Under the pieces are notes generated by a model. It was not told the origin of the DNA and did no database searches. It saw only the letters and a list, made by a program, of their open reading frames with translations. A program made the position numbers and the translations under genes. From CAJBLF01 sp964424505 (lineage in GTDB: Bacteria > Patescibacteriota > Gracilibacteria > Absconditabacterales > Absconditicoccaceae), in assembly GCA_964424505.1 (NCBI GenBank), contig CAYRIQ010000022.1, forward strand, positions 1 through 12,681: 12,681 nt of DNA. The letters run 5' to 3'. This document shows positions 1-6,604 of the stretch, piece after piece (the stretch's first letter is position 1; each line of letters starts with the position of its first letter).

Positions 1-90
1 AAAATATCGTCTATGTTCACTTATAAAAGTGTAACCTTGATTCTGCAACAGAATACATCTTGTCAAATATTTGAAACAGAAGATTTCTAA
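1..90 (+). CDS. Possible C-terminal end of an upstream gene (partial)
   Basis: Frame 1 is open from the window edge to a TAA at 88-90 and gives 29 residues (begins KISSMFTYK, ends FETEDF). It is on the same strand as the potassium-channel gene that starts at 193. I do not recognise the family. The reverse strand is also partly open here, so coding potential rests only on position and on the in-frame stop. The stretch 91-192 between this stop and the channel start holds nothing I can identify. Confidence 0.3.
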   Translation, partial: KISSMFTYKSVTLILQQNTSCQIFETEDF

Positions 91-192
91 GGACTATTTC
101 TAATAGTATCCTCCGAAATTTGATATCCATATATTTGCTTTTTTTGGATTTCTAGCTACAATTATGGTATATTTATACTTTATATGTAAAAA

Positions 193-621
193 ATGCATTC
201 TATAAAAAAGTTTTTTAATGAATTTATTGGAGAATATCCTGTTTTGTTTTTTACCATACTCATTGTGTTTATCGTAGCTTTAGGCACTCTATCATTTCAT
301 AGAGCAGAATGATGGGATCTTTTTGATTCCTTTTATTTTACTACTGTAACTATGTCCACCATAGGGTACTGAGATATGGCGCCTCTTACTCATGGATGAA
401 AAATTGTGTCTATTATTTATGGATTTATGTGAGCTCCACTATTTATTGGGCTTACGTGACTACTCTTTCAAACAAGATTTCAAAAATTAATAAAACATAG
501 TATCCATGCTTATCACAAAGAAGTTAAAGAAACAGAAAAAATAACCCTTGAGATAGAAAAAGAGAATAAAAAACAGGATAACAAAATAAGAAAAATCGAA
601 AAAGAAATGGAAACTAAATAG
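193..621 (+). CDS. Two-transmembrane potassium channel (KcsA-like, ion_trans_2)
   Basis: The gene encodes 142 residues when TGA is read as glycine. A first hydrophobic helix lies at about 16-34, then a pore loop with the selectivity filter TIGYGD at 56-61, then a second helix at about 70-92. The tail from about 107 is rich in Lys and Glu and is probably a cytoplasmic coiled coil. TGA encodes Gly40, Gly60, Gly69, Gly80 and Gly89; Gly60 is the second glycine of the K+ filter and is invariant in the family. Such channels form tetramers in the inner membrane and conduct K+ down its gradient. No RCK/TrkA-N gating domain is present. ATG at 193 is the first start that leaves the whole first helix intact. 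The gene converges on ruvC across a shared terminator. Confidence 0.93.
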
Positions 622-641
622 ACTAAAAAATAAATAGACAG

Positions 642-680
642 AATAGATGGGACAGATCAGTCCAATCCATCTATTTTTAT
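642..680. terminator. Bidirectional terminator between the K+ channel gene and ruvC
   Basis: The arms AATAGATGG (642-650) and CCATCTATT (667-675) are perfect complements around a 16-nt loop. T-rich sequence follows on the plus side, and A-rich sequence upstream of 642 becomes a T-run for the minus strand. The site lies 20 nt after the channel stop and overlaps the ruvC stop codon, so it can serve both converging genes. Confidence 0.75.
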
Positions 681-1147
681 TTAGTCCTCGTAGCAATATA
701 TGCTAGTGCTAATGCGTCTGCTGCGTCATTAAATTCTGGAAAATCTTTGAGATTATATAATTTCATAATACATTTCTGAACCAATTGCTTTTCTGCTTTA
801 GCATTTCCCGTGATAAATTTTTTGAGCTGGATCGGCGTATATTCTTTGATCTGGATGTTGTTTTTGAGACATAACGCAATCAATATTGCTCTGATACCGT
901 AAACAAATTCTGCGTTGTTTTGATTGAATTTCGTGAAAAAAAGTTTTTCCATACACATGGTCTGAATCTTATTTTTTTTGAGTAGTTTTGTAAAATACTC
1001 CTCTATCTCTCTCATCCTCTCAAACTGATCCATTCTCGTAGGAGATTTTATCTCTGACAACAAAATACCTGAATCTACGATACTAAGATCGGACTTTATC
1101 AACGCATATCATAACTTTCTAACGCCTGGATCGATTCATAAAATCAT
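677..1147 (-). CDS. ruvC: Crossover junction endodeoxyribonuclease RuvC
   Basis: The 156-residue protein resolves Holliday junctions and normally works with RuvAB. The N-terminus reads MILGIDPG, with the acidic catalytic residue Asp6. Glu67 lies in the MEKLFF motif, and Asp141 and Asp144 lie in NDAADALA, completing the four-carboxylate RNase H-type active site. TGA encodes Gly4 and Gly13; under the standard code the first 15 residues, including the first catalytic Asp, would be lost and translation would seem to start at a TTG at 1102. ATG 1147 is chosen because it restores this motif and is preceded by an in-frame TAA. The length is a little below that of the E. coli protein (173 aa). It is the last gene of the minus-strand dut-map-ruvC run, separated from map by a repeat cluster. 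Confidence 0.95.
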
Positions 1148-1218
1148 ACGTATAAATTAAGGATTAAGAGCTTCGCTTAATACGTCATTCCCTTTTACTA
1201 CACTACGTCATTGTATGG

Positions 1219-1239
1219 ATTCCCGATCAGGTCGGGAAT
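1219..1239. repeat. Palindromic repeat unit with 8-bp stem
   Basis: The arms ATTCCCGA (1219-1226) and TCGGGAAT (1232-1239) pair perfectly around a 5-nt loop. No T-run follows, so it looks like a REP-type element rather than a terminator. Confidence 0.75.
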
Positions 1240-1287
1240 GACGTACACACAAAGAGAAGGGAATGACGTACACACAAAGTAAACTGG

Positions 1288-1316
1288 ATTCCGGCCGCAA
1301 CACTTAACGCCGGAAT
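1288..1316. repeat. Second palindromic repeat unit with 8-bp stem
   Basis: The arms ATTCCGGC (1288-1295) and GCCGGAAT (1309-1316) pair perfectly around a 13-nt loop. It is related to the first palindrome, but the inner stem bases differ on both arms together, so the pairing is kept. Confidence 0.75.
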
Positions 1317-1438
1317 GAGGTACGAGGTACAGGGGGGTGTCCTGCAATACTTGGCGCCGGAATGAGGTACAGAGGCGAGGACGACGGAATGACGTGGAAA
1401 GAGTAAGGAATAACGTATTCGTCATTGGGCATTCGTCA

Positions 1439-2227
1439 TTAAAATAGTTCTTCAGTTATTCAAGATAATATTTCGTAGCCATCCTCAGTTATCAGTATCG
1501 TGTATTCTCGTTGAGCTCACAAGTCTTTATTTTTACAATAGAGATTCCAATCGTTTCCTGGTCTACTTACAAAATCAGTAGAATTTACCGCAGTAATCGG
1601 TTCAAACGCCAAAACCATCCCTGGTTGAAAAAATATTTTTTTCATTTCTGGATTTGGTGTGTTGTAGATATGTGGTTTTTCGTGGACTTTATTTCCTACT
1701 CCATGTCCAGTAAGTTTGTCTAATACAGAAAATCAAGCATTGGTAACAATGGTATATACACGATGAGAATATTCAAATATAGCTTTTCATGGTCCAATAT
1801 GTTTAATAGCTTCATCTAATCATTTTTTGGTCGCTTTAGTTAAAGCGTATCACAATGGATTTGCCAGTTCTCCACCAATAATAATGGTAATTGCTGAATC
1901 AGTTATCCCTCCATTGTACGTAATCCCACAATCTATCTTGAGCACATCTCCATTTTTGAGGATATATTCGTCAGGAATCCCATGGACTACACAATCATTG
2001 ACTGATAAACATAAATTTGCCGGAAATCACTGATATCATTTAAATGATCATGTAAGATGATGTGTATTTATATAATGTTCTGCAATAAATTCCAATTCAA
2101 TAAGAGAAATTCCTGCTTTTGCTTTGGTATATAATAATCTTAATAACTCAGTCAGATATTTCCCTGATATCCTAATATTTTCTATTTGTTTGTGGGTTTT
2201 TATCGTAGAATCTTGTTGCCTAGCCAT
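1439..2227 (-). CDS. map: Methionine aminopeptidase, type I
   Basis: The 262-residue cytosolic metalloprotease removes the initiator methionine from nascent proteins. The five metal ligands of the pita-bread fold are all present: Asp99 (KIDCG), Asp110 (GITDSA), His175 (GHGVG), Glu209 (AFEPI) and Glu241 (AQREYT). His82 (VVHGIP) matches the substrate-binding histidine of the family. The last ligand motif is AQREY rather than the usual AQ-x-EH, a small variation. Nine TGA codons encode glycine, including Gly165 and Gly237. The start MARQQDSTIKT is typical of type I enzymes, which lack an N-terminal extension. The gene lies 54 nt downstream of dut on the same strand and is probably co-transcribed with it. 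Confidence 0.95.
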
Positions 2228-2281
2228 AAAATATTTCTAATAATAATTAAATATATCTGATTATCTCTATTGTTTACCTTT

Positions 2282-2716
2282 CTAATTAACTCCTGTAGAT
2301 CAAAATCATCATTCACCTCTTTGACTTTCTGGTAAAGTATCTACTTCTTGCCATGTTACGTAATGACATTTTTCTATAATAAATTGTGCTATTTTATCTC
2401 CTTCATTGATTATAAAGTCTTCTGTTCAAAAATTGATCAAAATCACTCAAATATCACCTCTGTATCCAGAATCTATAACTCCCGCAAGCACATCTATTCC
2501 ATGTTTGTATGCTAATCATGAACGTGGTGCTACTCTGCCATAATATCCATGAGGTATAGCTGTAGCAACATTTGTTTTACATAATTTTCTTTCTCCCGGT
2601 TGTATCATCGTTGTTTCGACAGCAAAAAGATCATATCATGCGTCTGAAAATGTGGCTTGTGAAGGCATTTTTGCTTTTTCTGAAAGTTTTTGGAAAGGAA
2701 TAATAATCTCTGACAT
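2282..2716 (-). CDS. dut: Deoxyuridine 5'-triphosphate nucleotidohydrolase (dUTPase)
   Basis: The 144-residue enzyme hydrolyses dUTP to dUMP and pyrophosphate, keeping uracil out of DNA and supplying dUMP for thymidylate synthesis. All five motifs of the trimeric family are present: DAGYDLFA (25-32), PRSGLA (64-69), GVIDSGYRGDIGV (79-91, with catalytic Asp82), GDKIAQF (106-112) and the glycine-rich RGEGGFGSTG (133-142). TGA encodes Gly27, 67, 90, 97, 136, 137 and 139. Three of these are in motif V, which would be destroyed if TGA were stop. Length is normal for the family. It precedes map on the same strand. I see no convincing -35/-10 pair in the short leader. Confidence 0.96.
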
Positions 2717-2782
2717 ACTAGATACTATAGATAAATAAAAAATATTTATCTTGCTTGTAGTTATTTATATTTTTTTATCAAC

Positions 2783-2816
2783 AAAAAAATTTCCTTCAAA
2801 TATAAGGAAATTTTTT
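2783..2816 (-). terminator. Terminator of the small exported-protein gene
   Basis: The arms AAATTTCCTT (2787-2796) and AAGGAAATTT (2804-2813) form a 10-bp stem with a 7-nt loop, extended by A:T pairs. On the minus strand a run of seven T follows. It lies 10 nt after the stop of the 2827-3243 gene and isolates it from dut. The T-run on the plus side also allows bidirectional action. Confidence 0.75.
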
Positions 2817-2826
2817 ATTAGGATTA

Positions 2827-3243
2827 TTATTGTAGTTTCTTATACTTAGACTTTCTAAGTAAAGAGTCTAATGCCTCTTGAAGAGCTTCAAAATGTTGTA
2901 AATCAAATTCATCGATTTCAATACCTCTTTTACCATCATCTAGGAAAAGAAAATTTGCTGAACATTTTTTTTCACCTCTTTTGAAAAAAGGTGATGATGT
3001 TATATAGCCTGAGAAAAAAAACATTGTATCAATAAATGATACTTCCATTTTTTTTATCATAATTTTTTTACCAAGCGAATCTTGATCAACATCATAATCG
3101 CAAAACACTAGTTTACTGGTTTTGAATATATTTACGATATACTCTTCTTTAATCTCTTTGCCTAGAGAATCAGTACTAAAAATATTTTGTGCTGTACATG
3201 TACATACAAGTACAAATAAAATACCGTTAATTTTTCTTTTCAT
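2827..3243 (-). CDS. Small exported protein of unknown function
   Basis: The 138-residue product starts MKRK followed by a hydrophobic stretch (about 5-17) and a plausible signal peptidase I site after CTA (residue 18). A lipoprotein reading is less likely because the residues before Cys14 or Cys16 do not form a normal lipobox. The mature part is mixed alpha/beta, ends in a Lys-rich amphipathic stretch (LLRKSKYKK) and contains two further cysteines. I do not recognise a family. The gene contains no TGA codon, unlike nearly all its neighbours. It has its own promoter (3273-3301) and terminator, so it is a single-gene unit. It is probably periplasmic or surface-exposed. Confidence 0.7.
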   Translation of the reverse strand: MKRKINGILFVLVCTCTAQNIFSTDSLGKEIKEEYIVNIFKTSKLVFCDYDVDQDSLGKKIMIKKMEVSFIDTMFFFSGYITSSPFFKRGEKKCSANFLFLDDGKRGIEIDEFDLQHFEALQEALDSLLRKSKYKKLQ

Positions 3244-3272
3244 ATTTTTTTGTTTTTTATATATTATTTTTG

Positions 3273-3301
3273 ATAATATATATTTTGGTCCTATAAGTCA
3301 A
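3273..3301 (-). promoter_or_regulatory. Sigma-70-type promoter for the small exported-protein gene
   Basis: On the minus strand TTGACT (3301-3296) is followed after 17 nt by TATTAT (3278-3273). The predicted start of transcription lies about 25 nt upstream of the ATG at 3243. The promoter sits just after the stop codon of the PLD gene. Confidence 0.65.
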
Positions 3302-3308
3302 ATAATTT

Positions 3309-4319
3309 TTACCAATCCAAATAAAATTGGTTATAAAATTCGTCAATAATACTCGGATCAGTGAGAATTATTCAGATTTCTCTATTTTTGTCCAAGGAGG
3401 TAGCAGAAAGATTCATACTTCATAAAAGTAAAATTTTATGATCTATGAGGATCATCTTGGTATGATTATAATATTGTTTAAATTTTCTTGCATATTTTTC
3501 TCCAAAATAACGAATAAGCTCATCATTACTATCTGTATTTGCTACGAGTAACTTAAATTCTGGAAGATTTTTTTTGGTCTTTAGAATATTTCGAAGTGCA
3601 TTATCGGTAATATATTGTGTTTGGATGATGATAGATTTTTGTGCTGATGTAAGGATTTGCTCGATCACTCCCCTGCAATTGATATTGCAAATTACAAGAT
3701 TTGGATGGATATCTTCCATCGTAATTTTCTTACCATTCCAATCTTTTTCAAATATAGTGTGTAAGCTTTTTCGGATTCATGTATCAAAGCCCTGAAAAAA
3801 ATGTTCACGATTGCTAGAAAATGAACTTTTGGTAAGATTTGCTGTTTGGATGATAAATCCCGTATCAATAAGATTTACTTTTGCATGTGTATATTCAGTA
3901 CCCATTTGTTTATCAGATTTGAGCTGAATATTTTGATATCAACTAAATTCCTGACTCAATACTTTGAGCGTATTTTGAAATTGTTGAAATTTTTTATCTT
4001 CGACGATAATCCTTATATTGACGTCGTTTTTTGCAAGCTGTTTTAGTGTAGTTTTGAAGTCTTTATGAGTAAAATCATATGTTCGTATATCCAAATTTTG
4101 TTGGGTTATAGAAAAACTTTGTAGTTCTTTTACAAGACTTTCTCATGGAGAACGAAAAAAAAATCAGCTAATATTTTGGATATTGGCAAGCTGTTTGGTG
4201 ATAGATTTTTTACTTGCTTGTGGAGAATAGGTACCTAATTGTAGATTAATATCACCAAACATATACCCTAAAATCACTATTATTATAGCTATTCACCGAC
4301 CTATTACCTTTTTCTGCAT
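3309..4319 (-). CDS. Membrane-anchored phospholipase D-family protein (two HKD motifs)
   Basis: The 336-residue protein has one N-terminal membrane helix (about 8-22, after MQKKVIGR), which probably anchors it with the catalytic part outside. Two HKD half-sites follow: His145, Lys147 and Asp152 in THAKVNLID with a downstream ANL-TKSSF-SSNRE element, and His286, Lys288 and Asp293 in NHTKMILID followed by GSMNLSATS and NREIG. Both are complete, so an active two-domain phosphodiesterase is expected; the substrate could be phospholipid or nucleic acid. TGA encodes glycine at several places, including Gly300 of the GSMN element. Without code 25 only a 99-residue fragment would be called. It is transcribed away from the transglycosylase gene from an adjoining promoter. 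No cardiolipin-synthase double-helix N-terminus is present, so I do not call it Cls. Confidence 0.88.
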
Positions 4320-4326
4320 GATGTTT

Positions 4327-4354
4327 TTGACAAATAAAACATTTTATATATAAT
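4327..4354 (+). promoter_or_regulatory. Consensus promoter for the lytic transglycosylase gene
   Basis: TTGACA (4327-4332), a 16-nt spacer and TATAAT (4349-4354) match both consensus hexamers exactly. Transcription would start near 4361, leaving a leader of about 35 nt before the ATG at 4396. The -10 element lies two bases from the -10 of the opposing promoter. Confidence 0.75.
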
Positions 4355-4356
4355 AT

Positions 4357-4384
4357 ATTATATAAAATTGCTTTAATTTTTCAA
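4357..4384 (-). promoter_or_regulatory. Promoter for the PLD-family gene
   Basis: On the minus strand TTGAAA (4384-4379), a 16-nt spacer and TATAAT (4362-4357) form a strong promoter. Transcription would start near 4350, about 31 nt before the ATG at 4319. It faces the plus-strand promoter, and RNA polymerase could hardly occupy both at once. Confidence 0.7.
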
Positions 4385-4395
4385 TACATTACCTG

Positions 4396-5538
4396 ATGAT
4401 AGAAGCTATATCATCTACACAGTTAGATGAAGAACGTGTTTTACATGATAGTAAAATGGATTTAAGATTACTGAAAAATGAGGTGGTATCTGATACTATT
4501 GAACAAAAAAAAGCTGATTTTTCATTATATCTCAAAAAAAATGGAATTAATTCCAAAATTTTTCCTAGATCATCATGAAAATGAAAATTTCTCAGGACAT
4601 TTAGATATTACTCAGAAATAGCTCAAAGTATCAAACACACGGACATTCCTATGGATTATTTTTTTGCCCTTAAAATGATAGAATGAGAATGAGATCCCAC
4701 TAATATTAACGTTACTGATGGTTGAGCTGGTATTTCACAGATTCAACCTGATACATTTACATGGTTTTCAAAAAAATACCTTAATAAGAAATGAAAAATT
4801 TTTTCTGATTTACCGCAATATAAAGCATATGATTATACTGTGCTTATGAAAAAATATAATAATAGAGATAAAGTAAACAATATTATTGCACATAAATTAC
4901 TCAAAATAAAATCAGATAGTAATGAAAATTTTGGAAAACTAGCAAAAATAGATGACAGATTTAATCCTAAAATAGCATTAGAATTTTCTGCTCAATATAT
5001 TTTATATTGTAAGCAACAGGTTACTACTAAAGAATTGACTGATTCTTATCGAGATATATATAAAAATGATAAAACATTTGATTTTGGATGGCTACTTGCA
5101 TTTAATGGATATAACAAATGACCTAAAAACTTTTCTGAAAAATTTGATGGAAGTCATATATCCAATTTAAAGGTAAGAATTCAACAATACAGGGAATATT
5201 CCAAACAACTAGAAATTTATCTCAAACAATGACTCAATAATCAGCAGATTGTCCAAAATTTTAAAGATAATGAACCGAAAAAAATAGTACATACACCTAT
5301 ACAAACCACCCAACAATTATCATATCTCAATAAAAGTAAAGATAAGCAACGAAATGTCTATAAATTTATACTTCCTTCATCTGGATCTTTTTCTACTACT
5401 GATCAATTTATTCAATTGACTACTTTTTTATCTACAAAATTTGCACATAAAACTATTACGTTGAGTGATGAATATTGAAATCCATTACGTTCTTATAAAA
5501 AATGAGATATCATTTATATCAAAGAAAAAATTGATTAA
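4396..5538 (+). CDS. SLT-type lytic transglycosylase-like protein
   Basis: The 380-residue protein contains a goose-lysozyme/SLT-like core. ALKMIEGEGDP (91-101) matches the catalytic-glutamate region, with Glu96 the likely acid. GAGISQIQPDTF (110-121) matches the G-x-x-Q-x-x-P motif, and LLAFNGYNKGPKNF (about 233-246) matches the family's AYNAGP block. Such enzymes cleave the MurNAc-GlcNAc bond of peptidoglycan. The N-terminus (MIEAISSTQLDEE) is polar and shows no signal peptide or membrane helix, which is odd for a wall enzyme; it may be exported by another route or act after lysis. The 30 or so C-terminal residues (TLSDEYG...GDIIYIKE) could be a small beta domain. Under the standard code the gene appears as broken fragments. 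Its stop overlaps the rsmI stop on the other strand. Confidence 0.82.
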
Positions 5539-6206
5539 CTATTTTTCATCCCTACTACAAATTCTCCTTTGATCGGGAGTTTTTTTGTTGTTATCATATT
5601 CAATGCCTCCTCCACTGTTCCTGTGAAATATTGTTCGAACATTTTGCTCAATTCTCTCGCGATAGAAATTTGTCCCGTGAATCCAGCCTGAAAAAGTTCT
5701 TTCAATAGTTTTTCCATTCTATGGACCGATTCATACACGAAGACTGGTATTTTTGATGCTAAAATTTCTTTGATTTTGGTTTGTCTTCCTTTCTTGGTTG
5801 GAAGAAATCATAAGTATACAAATTCTGACGTATCAAATCATGCTGCAACCACTGCGGGAACAAGTGCATTAGCACCTGGCAAAACTGTATAGGGAATAGC
5901 ATATTCGTTACACAGTTGAATCATAGATTTTCCTGGATCAGAAAGTCCTGGTGTCCCTGCTTCAGAGACAAGACCGATATCGCTCGCTTTCAAAATATCT
6001 ACATAATGTGCCAACTGATTGTTTGACGTAAAGCTGGTAAGTGAAAAAAACTTCTTATCTTTGTACGGAATATCGTACATCTTCATAAGTTTCATCGTTG
6101 TCCTCGTATCTTCACATACGAAAAATTCAAGCGACTGAAAAAGTTTCATCGCACGAACGGTGATGTCGTCTTTGTTTCAAATCGGAGTTGGGATAAAGTA
6201 GAGCAT
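5535..6206 (-). CDS. rsmI: 16S rRNA (cytidine1402-2'-O)-methyltransferase RsmI, short form
   Basis: The enzyme uses S-adenosylmethionine to methylate the 2'-O of C1402 in the decoding centre of 16S rRNA. The 223 residues show the family blocks in order: FIPTPIGN (4-11, Gly10 from TGA), CEDTRTT (31-37), SEAGTPGLSDPG (81-92), LPGANA and YLGFLP. The protein is about 60 residues shorter than E. coli RsmI (286 aa) and ends right after the tetrapyrrole-methylase fold (KLPIKGEFVV), so the C-terminal domain is missing. ATG 6206 is chosen because it restores the TPIGN motif; a later Met at 6149 would delete it. The minus-strand leader ends TAAGGTC-ATG, a weak ribosome-binding site. The stop codon overlaps that of the transglycosylase gene on the opposite strand. 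Confidence 0.94.
5564..5586 (+). terminator. Possible weak terminator for the transglycosylase gene, inside rsmI
   Basis: CTCC (5564-5567) can pair with GGAG (5576-5579), and seven T follow (5580-5586), 25 nt after the transglycosylase stop codon. The stem is only 4 bp and the sequence also codes for RsmI, so the case is weak. Confidence 0.25.
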
Positions 6207-6232
6207 GACCTTATTAAAGAGACTAAAAAACA

Positions 6233-6270
6233 TGTCACCCTGAATGTAATGAAGGGTATAATAATTATAA
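6233..6270 (+). repeat. Left hairpin repeat flanking the GIY-YIG gene
   Basis: The sequence begins TGTCACCCTGA and ends TATAATAATTATAA. ACCCT (6237-6241) pairs with AGGGT (6253-6257). It matches the inverted copy at 6565-6603 at both ends, with paired changes in the stem. It contains the GIY-YIG stop codon (6265-6267). Confidence 0.7.
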
Positions 6271-6552
6271 CGAATTTAATTCTAAATCATTTAATTGTGG
6301 ATTAATTTGCTTTATTAAATTTTCTTTTTTGCTTCTTGTTCGTCACTTTAACTGTTTTTCTCTTGCTATAGCATCTTTTATATCCCCACATTCTTCGTAA
6401 TATACAAGTTTATCTATATTATATTTTTTTGTAAATCAATCAACCAACTTATTTTTATGCTCATAAATTCTTCTTTCTAGATTATTTGTAACTCAAATAT
6501 AAAAAAGTTTATTAAATTTTGTGCTAAGTATGTATACATAATACGTATTCAT
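6265..6552 (-). CDS. GIY-YIG nuclease-family protein (UPF0213/YhbQ-like)
   Basis: The 95-residue protein is a minimal GIY-YIG domain. YYVYIL (4-9) is the first motif, FYIGVTNNLERRIYEHK (17-33) carries the YIG element and the conserved Arg27, and AIAREKQLKGRTRSKKENLI (61-80) is the basic C-terminal block typical of the UPF0213 subgroup. TGA encodes Gly20 of YIG, Gly39 and Gly70, so the gene is adapted to code 25. Proteins of this type are single-domain with no attached DNA-binding module; their cellular role is poorly defined. The gene is framed by inverted repeats, its stop codon lying within one of them and its start 13 bp from the other, which suggests it travels with them. The leader shows no clear Shine-Dalgarno sequence. 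Confidence 0.9.
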
Positions 6553-6564
6553 ATATAGATTTAA

Positions 6565-6603
6565 TTATAAATATTATATCCTTCGACTTCGCTCAGGATG
6601 ACA
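6565..6603 (-). repeat. Right hairpin repeat flanking the GIY-YIG gene
   Basis: Read on the minus strand it begins TGTCATCCTGA and ends TATAATATTTATAA. ATCCT pairs with AGGAT. It belongs to the widespread gtcatcctgagcgaagtcgaaggat type of dispersed repeat and abuts the mutY stop codon. Confidence 0.75.
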
Positions 6604-6604
6604 G

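Larger units (their letters stand above)
1187..1438. repeat. Cluster of REP/MITE-like palindromic and direct repeats between map and ruvC
   Basis: This gene-free stretch is visibly richer in GC than its surroundings and is built from variants of two units, GGAATGACGT and CCGGAATGAGGTAC. A 21-bp sequence is repeated exactly at 1234-1254 and 1259-1279 (GGGAATGACGTACACACAAAG less its last base, plus one more base). A 16-bp sequence, CGCCGGAATGAGGTAC, occurs at 1308-1323 and 1355-1370. Further single units are near 1192, 1205, 1384 and 1428. The pattern resembles the dispersed gtcattcc-type repeats of many bacterial genomes. A 75-codon open frame across the array on the minus strand is a by-product of the repeats, not a gene. 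Confidence 0.8.
6233..6603. mobile_element. Candidate mobile unit: GIY-YIG nuclease gene between inverted hairpin repeats
   Basis: Two 38-39 bp copies of one hairpin repeat lie in opposite orientation at 6233-6270 and 6565-6603, with a single 95-codon GIY-YIG gene between them that fills the space almost exactly. The unit of about 370 bp sits between mutY (stop at 6605-6607) and rsmI (start 6206). No target-site duplication is obvious. Mobility is an inference from the layout; the repeats and gene are seen directly. Confidence 0.5.

Noticed and set aside
11..130. A 39-codon minus-strand open frame beginning MDIKFRRILL
   Set aside because: It is short, lacks a ribosome-binding site or promoter, and overlaps an equally plausible plus-strand gene end; no motif supports it.
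1234..1279. CRISPR array
   Set aside because: Only two copies of the 21-bp repeat with a 4-bp gap, no regular spacers and no cas genes; it is a tandem duplication within a REP-like cluster.
1198..1425. A 75-codon minus-strand open frame as a protein gene
   Set aside because: It lies wholly within the palindromic and direct repeat cluster, and its translation simply repeats the repeat units.
3122..4046. Several plus-strand open frames (75, 73 and 66 codons) opposite the exported protein and PLD genes
   Set aside because: They overlap well-supported minus-strand genes, carry no recognisable motifs and have no promoter or start context.
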